From Symsagittifera roscoffensis (lineage: Eukaryota; Xenacoelomorpha; Acoela; Convolutidae): a DNA stretch of 64,000 nt. Under the pieces are notes generated by a model. It did not search any database, was not told where the DNA came from, and saw only the letters and a list, made by a program, of their open reading frames with translations. The position numbers and the translations under genes were made by a program. Shown here one piece after another: positions 29,846-40,379 of this stretch (its first letter is position 1; every line of letters starts with the position of its first letter). The stretch spans positions 64,001-128,000 of the forward strand of contig NW_026971562.1 of NCBI RefSeq assembly GCF_963678635.1, given 5' to 3'.

Positions 29846-30991
29846 TCATTCATCTGAGGCAAGATCAGCTTGTGTTACTAGGTCCTCGTCTTTTGTCGGT
29901 GCTAGCCTCACTCGCTCCGTGACTTCCTCAATCAGGCTTGCCTGGGGATGTGGGCACCAGGAGGGTCTAAGCAATTTCCAAACCACTCCTAAGTTCGTGG
30001 CCAGCATGCCATTTCCATTACCCGTTTTCAATTCGACTCTTTTGTTTGAGCGCGGCACACTTATCACTTCTGGCATCATCTCGAGAATCAAGACCAAGCT
30101 CGGTCTCTCTCTTTCCACTATGTCTATCTCGATTATCTTTTCTGTCCAAAACTTTAATAGCTCTGTCATTTCGTGGTTCCTGTGAGCACTCCCGGCCTCT
30201 GAATCCAAGAATGGGTTGTATGGTATTTCCATCACCCAAGACACGTATTGATGCTCTCCCTTTTTATTGGGTCTCGAGTATTCTCTAGCCGAGGCTAAGT
30301 TACGATGCACGTCATGTCCCTCTTCAAACTTCTTGTTATAGAACCTCCGTATCTCATCCAGCTTCCCATGATTCTCTAGAGATTGCCTGGAGCCATCCTC
30401 CTTTTCTATTCCGGTACTCTGGTATACATTCAGTATGTCCGCTGAGATTCTCCTCTCCATCGTCTTGATTCCGATCGCTTTCCGCTGACACGCTTGGATG
30501 GTACTGTCGGTCATCACGGACATTATCCACCTCAAGAAACAAGTAGCATCTTTCCTCCTTGCCAGACTCAAGACTGAATTATCCCTGGCGACGTGCTGCA
30601 TCAGCACTTGATAAACCTCCAGATTCTTGCCGCCCAGCTTCAACTTATCATGTGTAGTCAACGTCTCTAGCTCTATTCCCACCAGGTTCCACGCGAACAT
30701 CAGCTGTCCCGCTGTCCTAACGGAAGGATTTGCCATCAATGGCATTGCAGATGAGGGTGTCCTCATTGCTTCTTCGAAATAATCCCGTAGCAAGTTCTGC
30801 CAAGTTCGTTTCAGTTGGCTCCCCAATTCTAACTTGTTAATCTCGGCTTTCTGCTGGGTAGCCCAGTTTCTTCGCTTGCGTGACACTCCACGGTCGAGTT
30901 TCTTTAGGCAGTCCTCCAGTTCCTCCATTGTCTCCAGAGCCATCCACCCACCGATCGGTGTTCCACTTCTTACTCTTCTCAAGAGGTTCAC
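29846..30991 (-). CDS. Cargo ORF C, intact frame (element 2)
   Basis: This 381-codon frame starting at ATG 30989-30991 is the best preserved copy of ORF C. Element 1 has the same protein in three pieces at 20208-21133. It is charged and helical with Trp and Arg-rich parts (VSRKRRNWATQQ near residue 35), a conserved FEEAMRTP block near 75, IRRFYNKKFEE near 216 and IPYNPFLD near 258. No catalytic motif, signal peptide or membrane span is visible. The function is not known; its intact length suggests the gene mattered to the element until recently. Confidence 0.65.
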   Translation of the reverse strand: MNLLRRVRSGTPIGGWMALETMEELEDCLKKLDRGVSRKRRNWATQQKAEINKLELGSQLKRTWQNLLRDYFEEAMRTPSSAMPLMANPSVRTAGQLMFAWNLVGIELETLTTHDKLKLGGKNLEVYQVLMQHVARDNSVLSLARRKDATCFLRWIMSVMTDSTIQACQRKAIGIKTMERRISADILNVYQSTGIEKEDGSRQSLENHGKLDEIRRFYNKKFEEGHDVHRNLASAREYSRPNKKGEHQYVSWVMEIPYNPFLDSEAGSAHRNHEMTELLKFWTEKIIEIDIVERERPSLVLILEMMPEVISVPRSNKRVELKTGNGNGMLATNLGVVWKLLRPSWCPHPQASLIEEVTERVRLAPTKDEDLVTQADLASDE

Positions 30992-31034
30992 TGGTCAACT
31001 GTTTCCCGGTAGCCTGATGTTCGCTTGAGATCCA

Positions 31035-32145
31035 TTATTTGCCCAAATCCATTTCCCACGTCTGTCCACTTGTCGAACCCCTCTTCGTGTTCGCCTTCTG
31101 GGGTCTGAAGTATTTTTCCCTTGCCAAACTTGTGGAGACCTCCATCTCATTCACTACCTCGGCCAGCTTTCTTGGTTCGGAGCCACCCTTGTAGGCTGCT
31201 GTCTTCCACCGCGGCAGAATCATGGGAGCCGTCTCCCTCAGATTTTTCTCAAAGACCGCGTCCGCCGAAGAACTACTCAACCCCTCTACCTCTCTCTTCC
31301 TCTTCCGAGACTTCACACCTCTATTTGGGGGCGTCGCCGCTATCATCACTGATTCGACCTCTTTATCCCGGTCCGACCCTTCCAACTCTTGCCTCCCCCT
31401 TCTCGAGCCTTAAGGATATTAGTATTTTAATGATATTATTAGTCCTAATCTTATCCTCCCTTACGACTTCAATCATTTTATCATCAATTTTTTGTTTCAG
31501 AGTAGAGCTGTCTTAACATTCATCATATCCGGTCTTCTGTCGCGTCTCCCTCAATTTGACCATCTTGCTCAGTAACTCCTTTCTTGCTTTCTCGTCCAGC
31601 CCGGTGCCCATCAAGACAGGTTCCCCGAACTTGACCACCGTGTTCCACAGCTCTTCTTTGAAATTATTTAGTGTGGTCTCATCCCCGTCTCCTGATTAAA
31701 TTCACTCAAGAATTCCCGTCAAGCCTTCTCATCCAAAGTCCCCAGAAACATGCTCCTGTTTCCCTCAAAGGTGTTCTTCTTACTCTCTTGTGTACTCAAG
31801 AGTATCATCCCTATGTAATTCCAGGTTTTTCCGAGGGGATGATGTCAGAGGTGGCGTGGCCGTGTCAGCCCAATTGTCTCCGCTCAGGTCCTGCAGCAGT
31901 TATTAAGTGGTGAAATCCTCCTCGGCTGGTTTCGGCTCAGGCATATTCCCCACTTCCATTTCCTCTCCTGTTTCACTGAGAGTCTCATCCATGCTTTCCG
32001 CTTCTGACTCGGCTCGCCTTTTCTCAAGTATGTCTCTAAATCTGTTTTCTATGGGACCGCTTCTTTTATCTCCAGGGGTGCCTACTGATAGGAGCGAGGT
32101 TGTCGCTGGGTCTTGTTTCTTGTATTCAGTCAGGGCCGCATCCAG
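31035..32145 (-). pseudogene. C-terminal half of the large cargo protein (element 2), degraded
   Basis: The frame 31035-31385 encodes a basic segment with KSRKRKREVEGLSSSSAD, the counterpart of the AKRKRVEEF region of element 1. Between 31386 and 32145 only short acidic pieces remain, as expected for the acidic Ser-rich middle region. Stops interrupt it repeatedly. Plus-strand frames here are antisense shadows. Confidence 0.5.
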
Positions 32146-33400
32146 CTATTTCTCTTCTTGCTTCATTTCCACTTGCTCTAATCCGTAGGGCGCCCGGTAT
32201 TTTCTCGTGGCGAACTTCATCTCGTCTTTTAATGCGATGCGTCCTTCTTCTACGATCATCCTCCCGTCGTCCCATACCGGCAACATGTTCTCCAGATTCG
32301 CTTGATCGAGCGTTCTGAAAATGTCCCGAACCTCGAACTTTGGAGGCTTTGAGCATCTCATTTTCTTCGCTTGAGTCTTCCATGAGTTAATCTTGATATC
32401 ACAAGTGTGGAAGTAGACCGCTACTGTATATCCGATGAACAAGGGGTCCCAGCCATCGGTGAACTCCCTCTGCTGCTTTTCTACCGTGGCTCTCGCTAAC
32501 AGGGATGGGACCACCATGGGGCTGTTCATCCCCAGGGTCCTTCTCCTGACTGTCGGGAACTCGGGAACGGTGGCGGGCAAGATTTCCTTCTCTAGTGTCG
32601 CCTCTAGCTCCCTCTTCACCAACTCGAAACTATTTTTCCACGCCGGGTTTCTCAGGATTTCTTGTCCGTCCGCCGTCAGAGGATTCAAATTCCAGAATTT
32701 GGGATAAGTTTCAAAAGGGCCTTCTTGCTTTCCCCACATTGTACATTGCAGTTGCCCCCGGAAATTGAGCACTACCAACTCGGGATCTTTTACCTTCCCA
32801 AAGAGCACTGTGTTACTCATTCGTGCCGTCAGCATCTCTAGTCGACACCAATTCAGCGCCGTCCCATCCAATATGCTTATTAGGGTTACATGTACCACTG
32901 AATTGCGATACGCCGCCACTAGAGGATCCGGAAAGGTATACGTAACCGCTGGTCCGTAAATACAGGTCACGACCTCGCCTAGTCCCCTGATCACTCCCAA
33001 TGGGTCAGACCTCATGGCCAGGCACAGATCAGTTAGCAGAGGAATACCACCATTCGCCTCCCTCCACTCATCTCTCGTCTTGGGATTACTCTCTTCGCCA
33101 GTCAGGTGTCGGTTTTGCAACAGGATATATTCCACTAGCAACGTTTTCAGTCCGGCAGAGCACTTGTGCGAGTAGGTGTCTATACTTGAGTGGATCTTTC
33201 CCACTGACAGGGGCTCTCCAGAAAACATCAACCTCATGAAACGCCACCAGATCGCCATGAGTCGGGAGCATCAGTGTCAGGTACCCGTCAAACCGAAGTG
33301 TCTCTACTCCAATGCTGAACATATACGCTGGACCCATGTTAAACAGGTACCTGGGATAAACCAAGTATAGGACCAGCAAGAAATTTATGAGCATGTTCAA
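32146..33400 (-). CDS. N-terminal half of the large cargo protein (element 2)
   Basis: The main frame is 32146-33258 (370 codons), with the upstream part in another frame at 33086-33400. It matches residues about 70-480 of the 927-codon protein of element 1: LRFDGYLTLMLPTHGDL against LRLDGLLTLIAITHGNL, GIPLLTDLCLAMRSDPLGVIRG against GKPLLTDLSLAMRTYPLALIRG, and VTCIYGPAVTYTFPD against VTVIYGPAVTFAFPD. These blocks are the most conserved in the cargo. The family is not recognised. One frame break near 33200 separates the first 100 residues. Confidence 0.65.
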
Positions 33401-33548
33401 CAGCTACTGCACAAAGGCCTCGAATATGGTTTTCTTTCGCATAAAAAACCTTAGCCATATACTTCTTTTCCCAACAAGGACTCAAGAATTTCAGGATCTC
33501 GTGATCTTTCCTCGTTCTCAACTCACTTTTTGCATGCTCCCTCCAGAG
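33401..33548 (-). other. Degraded joint between cargo genes (element 2)
   Basis: No continuous minus-strand frame of note. By position this is the start of the large protein and the end of the preceding ORF, whose coupled stop/start seen in element 1 is not preserved. Confidence 0.3.
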
Positions 33549-34613
33549 TCATCCAATGGTGACCTCGTTCGCTGCCGTGACGAATCTGCCCACCGTCATT
33601 TCCCTACTCTCGGCCATCTCCAACTGTCCCTCGAGAATTTCCCATATCTGCCTCACGAAAGGTGGAGCACTCTCCCGCGTCTTATCCGTAGCCTTATCTA
33701 GCTTTGGGGTTAGGAACGGCCACCTGTCTCTCTCTTGCGTCAGTCGATATACCATCGCTTCCAGTTGTTTTTCAGCCGCGGCCACATTCTTTCTTTCGTT
33801 GCTTGGTCCCCTCGATTCGCTGGTGGAGCTCGTGATGGTCAAGTCCATGCCTCGGAACCATAGTCTGGCTGTCAGTGACCTATTATTGGGTGGTCATCCA
33901 CTATACCAGACTGAACTTCAGTTGCCGGGCGGGATTCGAGACCTCGAGCAAAAGGACCTCGTACAACACGATGAGGATGCCTGCCAACTCATAGAATCCT
34001 TTTATTGCGTGGGACAAGTCAGCCTATGCTGCTGCCAATTTCGACTTCAGATATTTCAAGTTCGTGGGCTCCAGCTCCCGATTGCGAGCTGCCATCAGAA
34101 TACGCCATGCGTTCCCTTCGGCTATTAGGACCAAAATGGCATACACAAACTGCAGAGTAGGAGACATGCTCGCGTACCCAGGGGACGTCGTGAACACCAC
34201 TTTCGTTTTAGGTCCGAATCGAGAATTAACGTTTTCCTGCAACTCGTTCATTGCAGCACACAACGTCTGGATGGCTTCCCAGATTTTCTATGGCATATGC
34301 CCATCACCTTTCAGGTGCTTGAGAAGTCGAGCCGCGTGCATGTGATCGTTCATTCCTGCGAACAGCGGTAGCTCTGCTCACAAGGCATCTCTGGTTTCAT
34401 CGCTACTACCAGAGTCAGCATCTGGTTCAACTCCGCACCAGGCAGCGAGTATACCAGAGTTTCCGGCCAGAACAACTTGGGAGACGTAATCTGGTCCGGC
34501 TGTTTCTCGAGCTGTCTCTTGAGTCGACTCTCGTTCCCAGGCGACTGGAAAGGGATCTTGTGGCAAAGAAAGGGGGTGTTGGGGTGGACCGAAGGTGAAA
34601 TGGGCCGTTTCAA
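33549..34613 (-). pseudogene. Second SGNH-like cargo ORF (element 2), broken
   Basis: Pieces in order are 34350-34613 (ending in a LFWPETLVYSLPGAELNQM block), an unlisted short stretch with LFAGMNDHMHAARLLKHLK at about 34295-34360, 34024-34263 (VVFTTSPGYASMSPTLQFVYA) and 33549-33848, preceded by LWFRGMDLT. All align with the 382-codon ORF of element 1. The GxND block is conserved, but a block I Ser is not seen. The gene is broken in at least three places. Confidence 0.55.
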
Positions 34614-35400
34614 GCAGATCTTCTTCTAGCGTACTTATGTGCCTCTGGAAGACATTGTTCAACCATTCCACACCCCTGGGTCTGTCAAAATGGATTCCAT
34701 CCGAAGACACATCCTCCGGGAAGGATCGCTCCATCAAGTCTGCTACATCCAACAATCTGACGGGAAGCACGCTCCTCTGTTGTATCTGCTAAGGTTCCCC
34801 ACTTTTCGTTCATTTCCATCGCATGTTGGTCGGCCTTCATGTTATAAGGGATGGTGCAGATTGTCAGTATAGCGGGATCCATCTGAATCCGCAACTCCTC
34901 CAGAATGCAGCTCAATTTGTCATGTAGCCTCATCACCTTCCTTGACTCACCTCTCTACACGTCATTGGTCCCCATCATCAGAGTCACCGTGTACACTGTC
35001 ACCATTCCCAGCATCTCGAGTGATGTCAACATCTGCGGCGTTGCGACTCCAGAGAATCTTAAGATTCCAGTCTGCCAGTGCGACTGGATCCGGGTCAGCA
35101 CTCGTATCAGATTGTCCCCTATGATCAGGTGAACTGCACCCTCCGGTATCCTTGGCTGTGTATAGTATTCAGCCCAAGCCGCCTCATGGAAACAATCCCT
35201 TCTCGCCCGCTGCAGTTCCAATCCATATGGTTGTGTCTGTGGTATCTTCCATCCGTGTTCTTCTTGTAACTTTCGATCACCACACTCCTGACCGGTTGCT
35301 CTCTCCAAGTGGGGGGTCGCTCATCACTAGTTGAATTTTCACGGGTTCCCAACTGTAACCTGTCATGTAGTTCCTTGAGACGTGACGAACTCCCGCTCAT
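34560..35400 (-). pseudogene. SGNH/GDSL-type hydrolase (element 2), broken
   Basis: The N-terminal frame 34955-35308 has VHLIIGDNLIRVL where element 1 has LILGDSLVSVL, so the nucleophile Ser is Asn here, and it ends at MMGTNDV (block III). The frame 34685-34936 carries the ILTICTIPYN strand, and 34378-34770 carries SSDGIHFDRPRG (block V) followed by a WLNNVFQ helix as in element 1. The three blocks are thus in the right order in separate frames. Even with an intact frame the missing Ser predicts no classical hydrolysis. Confidence 0.6.
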
Positions 35401-35714
35401 TTGACTGCTGCCCGGGGTTGAGCTCGGGTTATATCCGTGGCAGTCCTGCTTGCATTATGGGGCGTATTGGTTGCGCCTCCATACCACGAATGGAGGACAC
35501 TGGCTAGGTTGGTATCCACACTTCCTGTCCCTCGTTTTTGTGCTCTTAAGCCGCGCGTTCTAAGTTGAATCGTCCACTTGACCTAGGAACCTCATCCACC
35601 TCCATGCGCGACTCTGGCCTTGAGTCTGCAGCTGCTCGTTCTGTAGTCCTGGTCCCTTTTCCTTTTGCCTGTCGAACTCTCGTTGTCGCCGCTAGATCTT
35701 TTCATGTTCTGACT
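35401..35714 (-). other. Degraded region upstream of the SGNH gene (element 2)
   Basis: No open minus-strand frame of note is present. By position it corresponds to the Ser/Thr-rich tail of the coiled-coil ORF (13150-13490 in element 1). Confidence 0.3.
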
Positions 35715-36185
35715 TCAACTGCGCACAGTTCGCCTCGTTCTCTCGTATCTTTTGCTCTTGCTGGTACTCTGCTCATAACATATCAAGGTCACGCCGTGCC
35801 TGGTCCCTCTCGAGGATCGCTTGATCTCTTTCCAGATTTTCGCGCCATCCCGGTCAAGATTCGCTTCATTCCTCTCCCTCTGCGCCCTCTCTAGTTCCCT
35901 CTTCAGATTACTGAGGTCTGGATATGTCTCCTCCGTTTGCTGTGATTGTATCATAGAAGGTGGTTTACTCGTGGACTGGCCCGCGGATCTTGCCGGTGGT
36001 CTGGTCGGTAATGGGAACTCCCCCGCGCCGTAATCAGTGTTATTGCTCAAGCCAGGATTTCTCGCCAAGTCGAATCCTCTCACACCTCTTTCCACATTCC
36101 ATAAAAACCACCTGGTCTGCTCTTGATTGGCCCTTCTGTCGTGTAACCAACCATCAAGACAGCTTCTGTCGCGGACTCCCTGCAT
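35715..36185 (-). CDS. Coiled-coil cargo ORF (element 2)
   Basis: This 156-codon frame has a basic N-terminus, a Pro/Ser-rich middle (PLPTRPPARSAG) and a strongly charged coiled-coil segment beginning DLSNLKRELERAQRERNEA near residue 95, as in the ORF at 12766-13491 of element 1. Its position between macro-like domain and SGNH gene is the same. The C-terminus is lost in a broken region. A structural or RNA-binding role is possible, but only the coiled coil is visible. Confidence 0.45.
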   Translation of the reverse strand: MQGVRDRSCLDGWLHDRRANQEQTRWFLWNVERGVRGFDLARNPGLSNNTDYGAGEFPLPTRPPARSAGQSTSKPPSMIQSQQTEETYPDLSNLKRELERAQRERNEANLDRDGAKIWKEIKRSSRGTRHGVTLICYEQSTSKSKRYERTRRTVRS

Positions 36186-36244
36186 TCACCTTGCGCCTCT
36201 AACTGCAGAATGGCGTTTAACATCACTGCCATCCTCTCATCCAC

Positions 36245-36502
36245 TTAGGTGTAGTCCAGATACTTCAAGCGTTTATACAGTTCATCGAGCGTAGGTCTCT
36301 TGAGCGCAGCAGGTATGCATTTCCAAAAGCGATCTGCCATTTTCACGATTTCTAGATGATCTCGCGTACTAACCAACTTGAGTATTACCGTACCAACCAA
36401 CTTGAGTCTTACCGTACCAACCAACTTGAGTACTTGAGAAATATCTTCTTTCGAAAGTTGCTGATTGTGAACTTTGTTCAAGGCCTTCTTTTTTTCTTTC
36501 AA
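36245..36502 (-). CDS. Small helical cargo ORF with 8-residue repeats (element 2)
   Basis: This 85-codon frame lies where element 1 has the 12427-12765 ORF. Its C-terminus (IPAALKRPTLDELYKRLKYLD) is a plausible counterpart of the helical domain there. The N-terminal part is occupied by three copies of an 8-residue repeat (KLVGTVxL) produced by a 24-bp minisatellite, so that part is recent. Confidence 0.35.
   Translation of the reverse strand: MKEKKKALNKVHNQQLSKEDISQVLKLVGTVRLKLVGTVILKLVSTRDHLEIVKMADRFWKCIPAALKRPTLDELYKRLKYLDYT
36371..36440. repeat. 24-bp minisatellite in element 2
   Basis: AACCAACTTGAGT recurs at 36371, 36395 and 36419 with a 24-bp period. A second small array, TACCTAACTTGAGACTCCC, lies at about 36770-36810. 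Both contain ACTTGAG. Confidence 0.75.
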
Positions 36503-36820
36503 ATGAGTGCGGCTAGGTCGTCAACTCTATTTAACAAGTCAATCTCAAAAGAAAATCCATTTTTACAATGTTGTGTTTTATTCCTAACTCAAACCCCTCC
36601 TCATCATCGTGTTTAAAACATTATTCGTCCATCAATTCACTAAAATACTTCAATTGGGAGTTTAAAGAGCGTGCATATTGATCTCATGTTTTAGCACCGT
36701 AACACCTCTAAAATTTAATTGTCATGCCAATTGCGTTAAAATCCATTTACCTGCTTCGTGCCCCAATATACCTAACTTGAGACTCCCTTATACCTAACTT
36801 GAGACTCCCATGTACCCAAC
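36503..36820 (-). other. Spacer between pol/macro and cargo genes (element 2)
   Basis: This 318-bp stretch contains no ORF and corresponds in position to 12083-12426 of element 1. It contains two direct copies of TACCTAACTTGAGACTCCC and a degenerate third. No convincing splice acceptor was seen here. Confidence 0.4.
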
Positions 36821-37396
36821 TCAGGCGATACTCAAGTAGTATTTCTTGTGTGGATGTACCATTATTTCCGTTTCTGCGAAGACCTTATGTAGGATAGCGT
36901 ATAGTTCCCTTAGGCTCAACTTGCCCCTGTTCGGGTCATAAACCGGCATCGATACCTCCATTATTCCTCTTTCGACCATGAAGTCTCGCAGCCTTGTTAG
37001 GGCCAGCATCACGTGCTCAGGATCTATCGTGTTCCTTTCACTGACCCTCCTTACCAGAAAGCACAAATACTTAACCGGAACTTTTGAAACTGATGGTGAA
37101 AGCGCAGCCATTCCTCCCAACCCCAGTCTCTGCCTGGATAGAAACTCAACGTTCTGATACCCTCTCTTGAAGTCGGCCTCTAGTCTTGATTTGATGCACA
37201 TGTCCGCCGTTATACAGATCGCGCTGGTCTTGTCTGACAAAATGAAATCGCTGTCCGTGATCAGGATGTTCTCCGAATATTCATTTGGAATAACAAATTT
37301 TGTTTTGAAACTCCTCCCTATGGTAGGCTCGAGCTCCTCCTCATCCAGTTCTAGCCCGCTTGATTCTCTCACTTTTCTGACTTTCTTTATCATCAA
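36821..37396 (-). CDS. Macro-domain-like region (element 2)
   Basis: The 191-codon frame carries the complete macro-like part: NILITDSDFILSDKTSAICI, the loop-helix MCIKSRLEADFKRGYQ, GGMAALSP, KYLCFLVRR, LALTRLRDFMVE, then MEVSMPVYDPNRGKLSLREL and a final helix-strand HKVFAETEIMV. The last helix is better preserved here than in element 1 and fits the ETDI-type end of macro domains. The glycine loop after the first strand is poorer than in element 1. The PVYDPNRG loop is identical. The frame is cut off from its N-terminal part by a G-run of four where element 1 has five (about 37427), a one-base slip. Confidence 0.6.
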   Translation of the reverse strand: MMIKKVRKVRESSGLELDEEELEPTIGRSFKTKFVIPNEYSENILITDSDFILSDKTSAICITADMCIKSRLEADFKRGYQNVEFLSRQRLGLGGMAALSPSVSKVPVKYLCFLVRRVSERNTIDPEHVMLALTRLRDFMVERGIMEVSMPVYDPNRGKLSLRELYAILHKVFAETEIMVHPHKKYYLSIA

Positions 37397-37416
37397 ATTT
37401 TCGGTGTGGGTAAGTC

Positions 37417-37907
37417 CTACCCCACTCCCCGGACAAAAATTTTTATCGTCGATGATGCTGGGTCTAAATTATCTGGTGGTATCTCGAGCGGCCTGTCAGT
37501 TGCTGTCCAATCGAAAAGGGGATCTCTCGTTCTCACATGTTTTTCCGCGGACACGTCGACTTGCTGGATGCTCTGCTCTTCATCACCTTTGCTCTTGACA
37601 TCGCGCATCCACTGTAGTATCCTCAAGTTTGTGTTTTCCCTCCTTTCTATCTCGCTGTGTTCCAGATCTGTCTCTTGTTCTGGTGTGGAGTAGTCTTCCT
37701 AGGTGTAGTGTTCACTGTCGTTGATGATTTGCCATTCGTCGTCAGCTGCTAGTTCGCCCACACTCAGTATCTCTTCGCATAATTTATCAGGCTGTATCTT
37801 ATCAATCAAGAAGTCATGCCTGTACTTATTGTACCTCATTCCTGTCTGTTTGCGATTGCCACTCCTGGTTCCGTCCACTTTGTCATCTCGTCCTGCTCTG
37901 GATCAAT
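37417..37907 (-). pseudogene. N-terminal part of the macro-containing region (element 2)
   Basis: The frame 37417-37626 ends in STIKIFVRGVG, matching MDIFVRGVG of element 1. Upstream, short frames around 37700-37860 contain a YNKY..DFLIDKI stretch matching YNPYGDDFVMDRIDLKK of element 1, and a DDEW motif shared by both. Stops separate the pieces. This is the link between the integrase tail and the macro-like domain. Confidence 0.5.
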
Positions 37908-38312
37908 TCAGTCTTCTTCCACAAAGGATTCCGCCTCTGAGTCCGCTTCTGTCTTTTCATTATCGTCCAAACTCAAGTCCTCATATTTTTCTATGGTGCC
38001 TTTTTCGTTTACCTCGCATGCTGGCTCCACCAGTAGGTACTCGAGTATCTCCATATGCTGCGGTACGCACCAGTTTTCTGGGGATGGGACATGGGGTTTC
38101 AGGTTTTCATAATGCGCTGCTCGCCCCGTACTCATGCGGTAGAACCATTCTTGCTGGTGTACTCCTGTTATCAAGAACGGTCTTCTCATTTTCTTAAGTA
38201 GTTTCTTTGTCGCCTTGGGAAGTATAACATTCTGGAAGACCCAGACGTATTGGCTCAGTGCATATGGTTTCGCTTGCAGTATCTTCTCATCGTATTTCTT
38301 CCGCTTTCTCAT
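37908..38312 (-). CDS. pol: Integrase C-terminal GPY/F-like module (element 2)
   Basis: This frame of 134 codons carries YVWVFQNVILPK, KLLKKMRRPFLITGVH and WFYRMSTGRAAHYENLK, nearly the same as element 1 at 10530-11084, followed by an acidic tail (KTEADSEAESFVEED). It would bind DNA and target the integrase. It follows the catalytic core with a frame change around 38320. Confidence 0.75.
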   Translation of the reverse strand: MRKRKKYDEKILQAKPYALSQYVWVFQNVILPKATKKLLKKMRRPFLITGVHQQEWFYRMSTGRAAHYENLKPHVPSPENWCVPQHMEILEYLLVEPACEVNEKGTIEKYEDLSLDDNEKTEADSEAESFVEED

Positions 38313-38884
38313 TTGTGCTTGCGCTGTGTTCCTCCTGCAGAGCTCGTTTAGTTCTTGTTGTCTCTTGACCGCTTCTTTTTCACATAAGCTTGCGGCGATG
38401 TCTTTTTCCCTTCGTATTCTGGGTAAAAGAACGTTAGAGGCATTGCTTTTTCCCTGCCCGTTAACATCATGAAGGGACTGATTCCTGTTGTTGAGTGTTG
38501 CGTACTGTTGTACGCCCCTACCACTTGCGGCAGATATTTATTTCAGTCTGTCATGTATCTTGAGCAGTATACCCTCAGCATATTCATCAACGTTCTATTC
38601 TGTCTCTCCACTAATCCGTTGGTCTGGGGATGGTAGGTCGTTGAGTGCGCTTGAGCAATGTGTGACTTCTTCATCAATTCTTTCGTCAGGTCCCCCACGA
38701 TGGCTTTGTCGTTATCCGACTGAAATGTCATTGGACAACCATGCCGTGATGTCCAATGCGTTATCAGGTGGTCACAAGTCTCCTCTGCCGAGGCTGTCTG
38801 ACACGGCACCGCTTCTGCCAACTTTGTGAAGTGATCTATTATGACCAATATCTGGTTATATCCCGACTCTGTCATACAGATCTA
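38313..38884 (-). pseudogene. pol: Integrase catalytic core (element 2), broken
   Basis: The frame 38543-38875 holds ILVIIDHFTKLAEAVPC, FQSDNDKAIVG and YHPQTNGLVERQNR, so the second Asp and the Glu of the DD35E triad are present with 35 residues between. The first Asp lies just upstream, beyond a stop at about 38880, in DNA encoding a QTINR-like stretch. The end of the core (AYNSTQHSTTGISPFMMLTG) continues at 38400-38540 in another frame. Element 1 has the better copy. Confidence 0.7.
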
Positions 38885-39420
38885 TTGATGGTCTATCTGC
38901 ACAATTCCGAGCTTTCAACGGACTTGAGTAAGAACTTCATCTTCCTTGGGTCTTTCACCTGTAGACATGCCACGCATGCATTCAACCGACTCTCGCGAGC
39001 TTTCCTTAATCCTGGCCAATCAAACCTGTGTAGTATTCTTTGTTGCACCTTGTCTATCCCCTGGTGCCCATTTGATCATGCGATCTAAACAACACTTCAG
39101 TCTGGTACAACTGTGGCAGTATGATGAGGTTATGCTTGTGTAGAATATTCTCCTCATCCTTTCTTCTACATGCTACCATCCCATCGGTGGTGTGATATAG
39201 TAAATTCTTTCTCTCTTTGTAGAACTGGCATAAGATCTGGTAGCTGTCCTCCACCAGGTCCCCCTTCTCTTTGGCTCCCATCCGGATCTATTTGGAGAGG
39301 TTACTTGTCATCTTGTCATTTTTTTGGGCCCGTATCAGATCTGACAGCCTATATCTTGCCTTGACATGTTTCTTTATTGCCATCATCTGGCCATTCATTT
39401 CTCTAGGACTGTGAATGTCA
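38885..39420 (-). pseudogene. pol: Integrase zinc-binding domain and upstream linker (element 2)
   Basis: The frame 39054-39281 carries ILPQLYQTEVLFRSHDQMG and further on, in another frame, RFDWPGLRKARESRLNACVACLQVK, which supplies an intact CX2C pair (about 38965-38980). Upstream at 39290-39370 is the YRLSDLIRAQKNDKMTSNL linker shared with element 1. The domain is complete in residues but broken in frame. Confidence 0.65.
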
Positions 39421-39548
39421 TCTTTCAACTTTACGCACACTATCCTCCTCAAGATGTTTCTTTCATCTTCTGGCGCCAGGTTTGTTGTGACAATTTAATT
39501 GCATGATATCTCCCTGAACAGTTTCCTCGACACTGCAATTTTCTCAAG

Positions 39549-40158
39549 TTATTCACCTCCTCGCACTTCCTGCTGATCCAAGTTGTACGTTCCTGAGGAG
39601 GGATCCGTCTGTAGTTCTCTGTCGCGGTGTCTCATTTTCTCTTCCGCTAATATCATGCATAGACTATCTTGGTCATCGCTGCTCTTCTCTGAGTCTTCAT
39701 CCCATCCTTCACACTCCTCGGACAATTTTTCTTCTCCAGAATCTTCCTCCGCTGTGAGCCACTCCCCGGACTCTTGACTTAGTCCAAGGTGTTCAGCCTT
39801 CTCCTTGAATGCCACCTTCTTCTTCCCAACCCGAGTCCGCTCAAGTACGTCTTCAGAGATCTTATCAACCAATGACTGCACGACTTCTTTCCCATCAGAT
39901 TTATTTTCTTTTTAAGGAGTCCTCGCCACCATCCGCTTCATTCCTTCTCAATATCGTGACTTCTGGTTCCTCCTTACTCTTTTCCATGATCACGGGTTTA
40001 TCGTCTGCTAGTTTCTCGAGTAACCTCCTCATGTCTTCATCTATCACTGCCCTTTGCGTCTCTACTTGTTTCAGATCATAGCCTTTCGCTTTGAGTGTCT
40101 CCCTTACAATTTTCGACTTGAGCATTACCTCCATCGGTATCCCTCGGTCTCTATTCAA
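39549..40158 (-). pseudogene. pol: Acidic linker between RNase H and integrase (element 2)
   Basis: Two frames, 39901-40158 (Lys/Glu-rich helix, VMLKSKIVRETLKAKG) and 39549-39881 (very acidic, EEDSGEEKLSEECEGWDEDSEKS without long repeats), form the spacer that in Ty3/gypsy pol lies between RNase H and integrase but is here far longer than usual. Element 1 has its remnants at 8700-9590. The rest, 40159-40373, has only short frames and runs into the Maverick insertion site. Confidence 0.5.
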
Positions 40159-40379
40159 GATCGTTTTCTCTGAAGATTCCTTCGGTAATTCGGGGTGATC
40201 TTCTATCGGTTTGCCTGACTTGTCGAGCTATCTCGTGAGTGGAAGACTTTCATTCGTTTCCTTATCCATGAAGGAAAAGCCATCTTTGATTTCGGGCCTA
40301 TCTGCCTCTCTTTGTTCCTGCCTCTCTTAGAAGTTACTCTTCTTACTCAAGCTATAGACATTTTGATGTTTGTCTCTTG

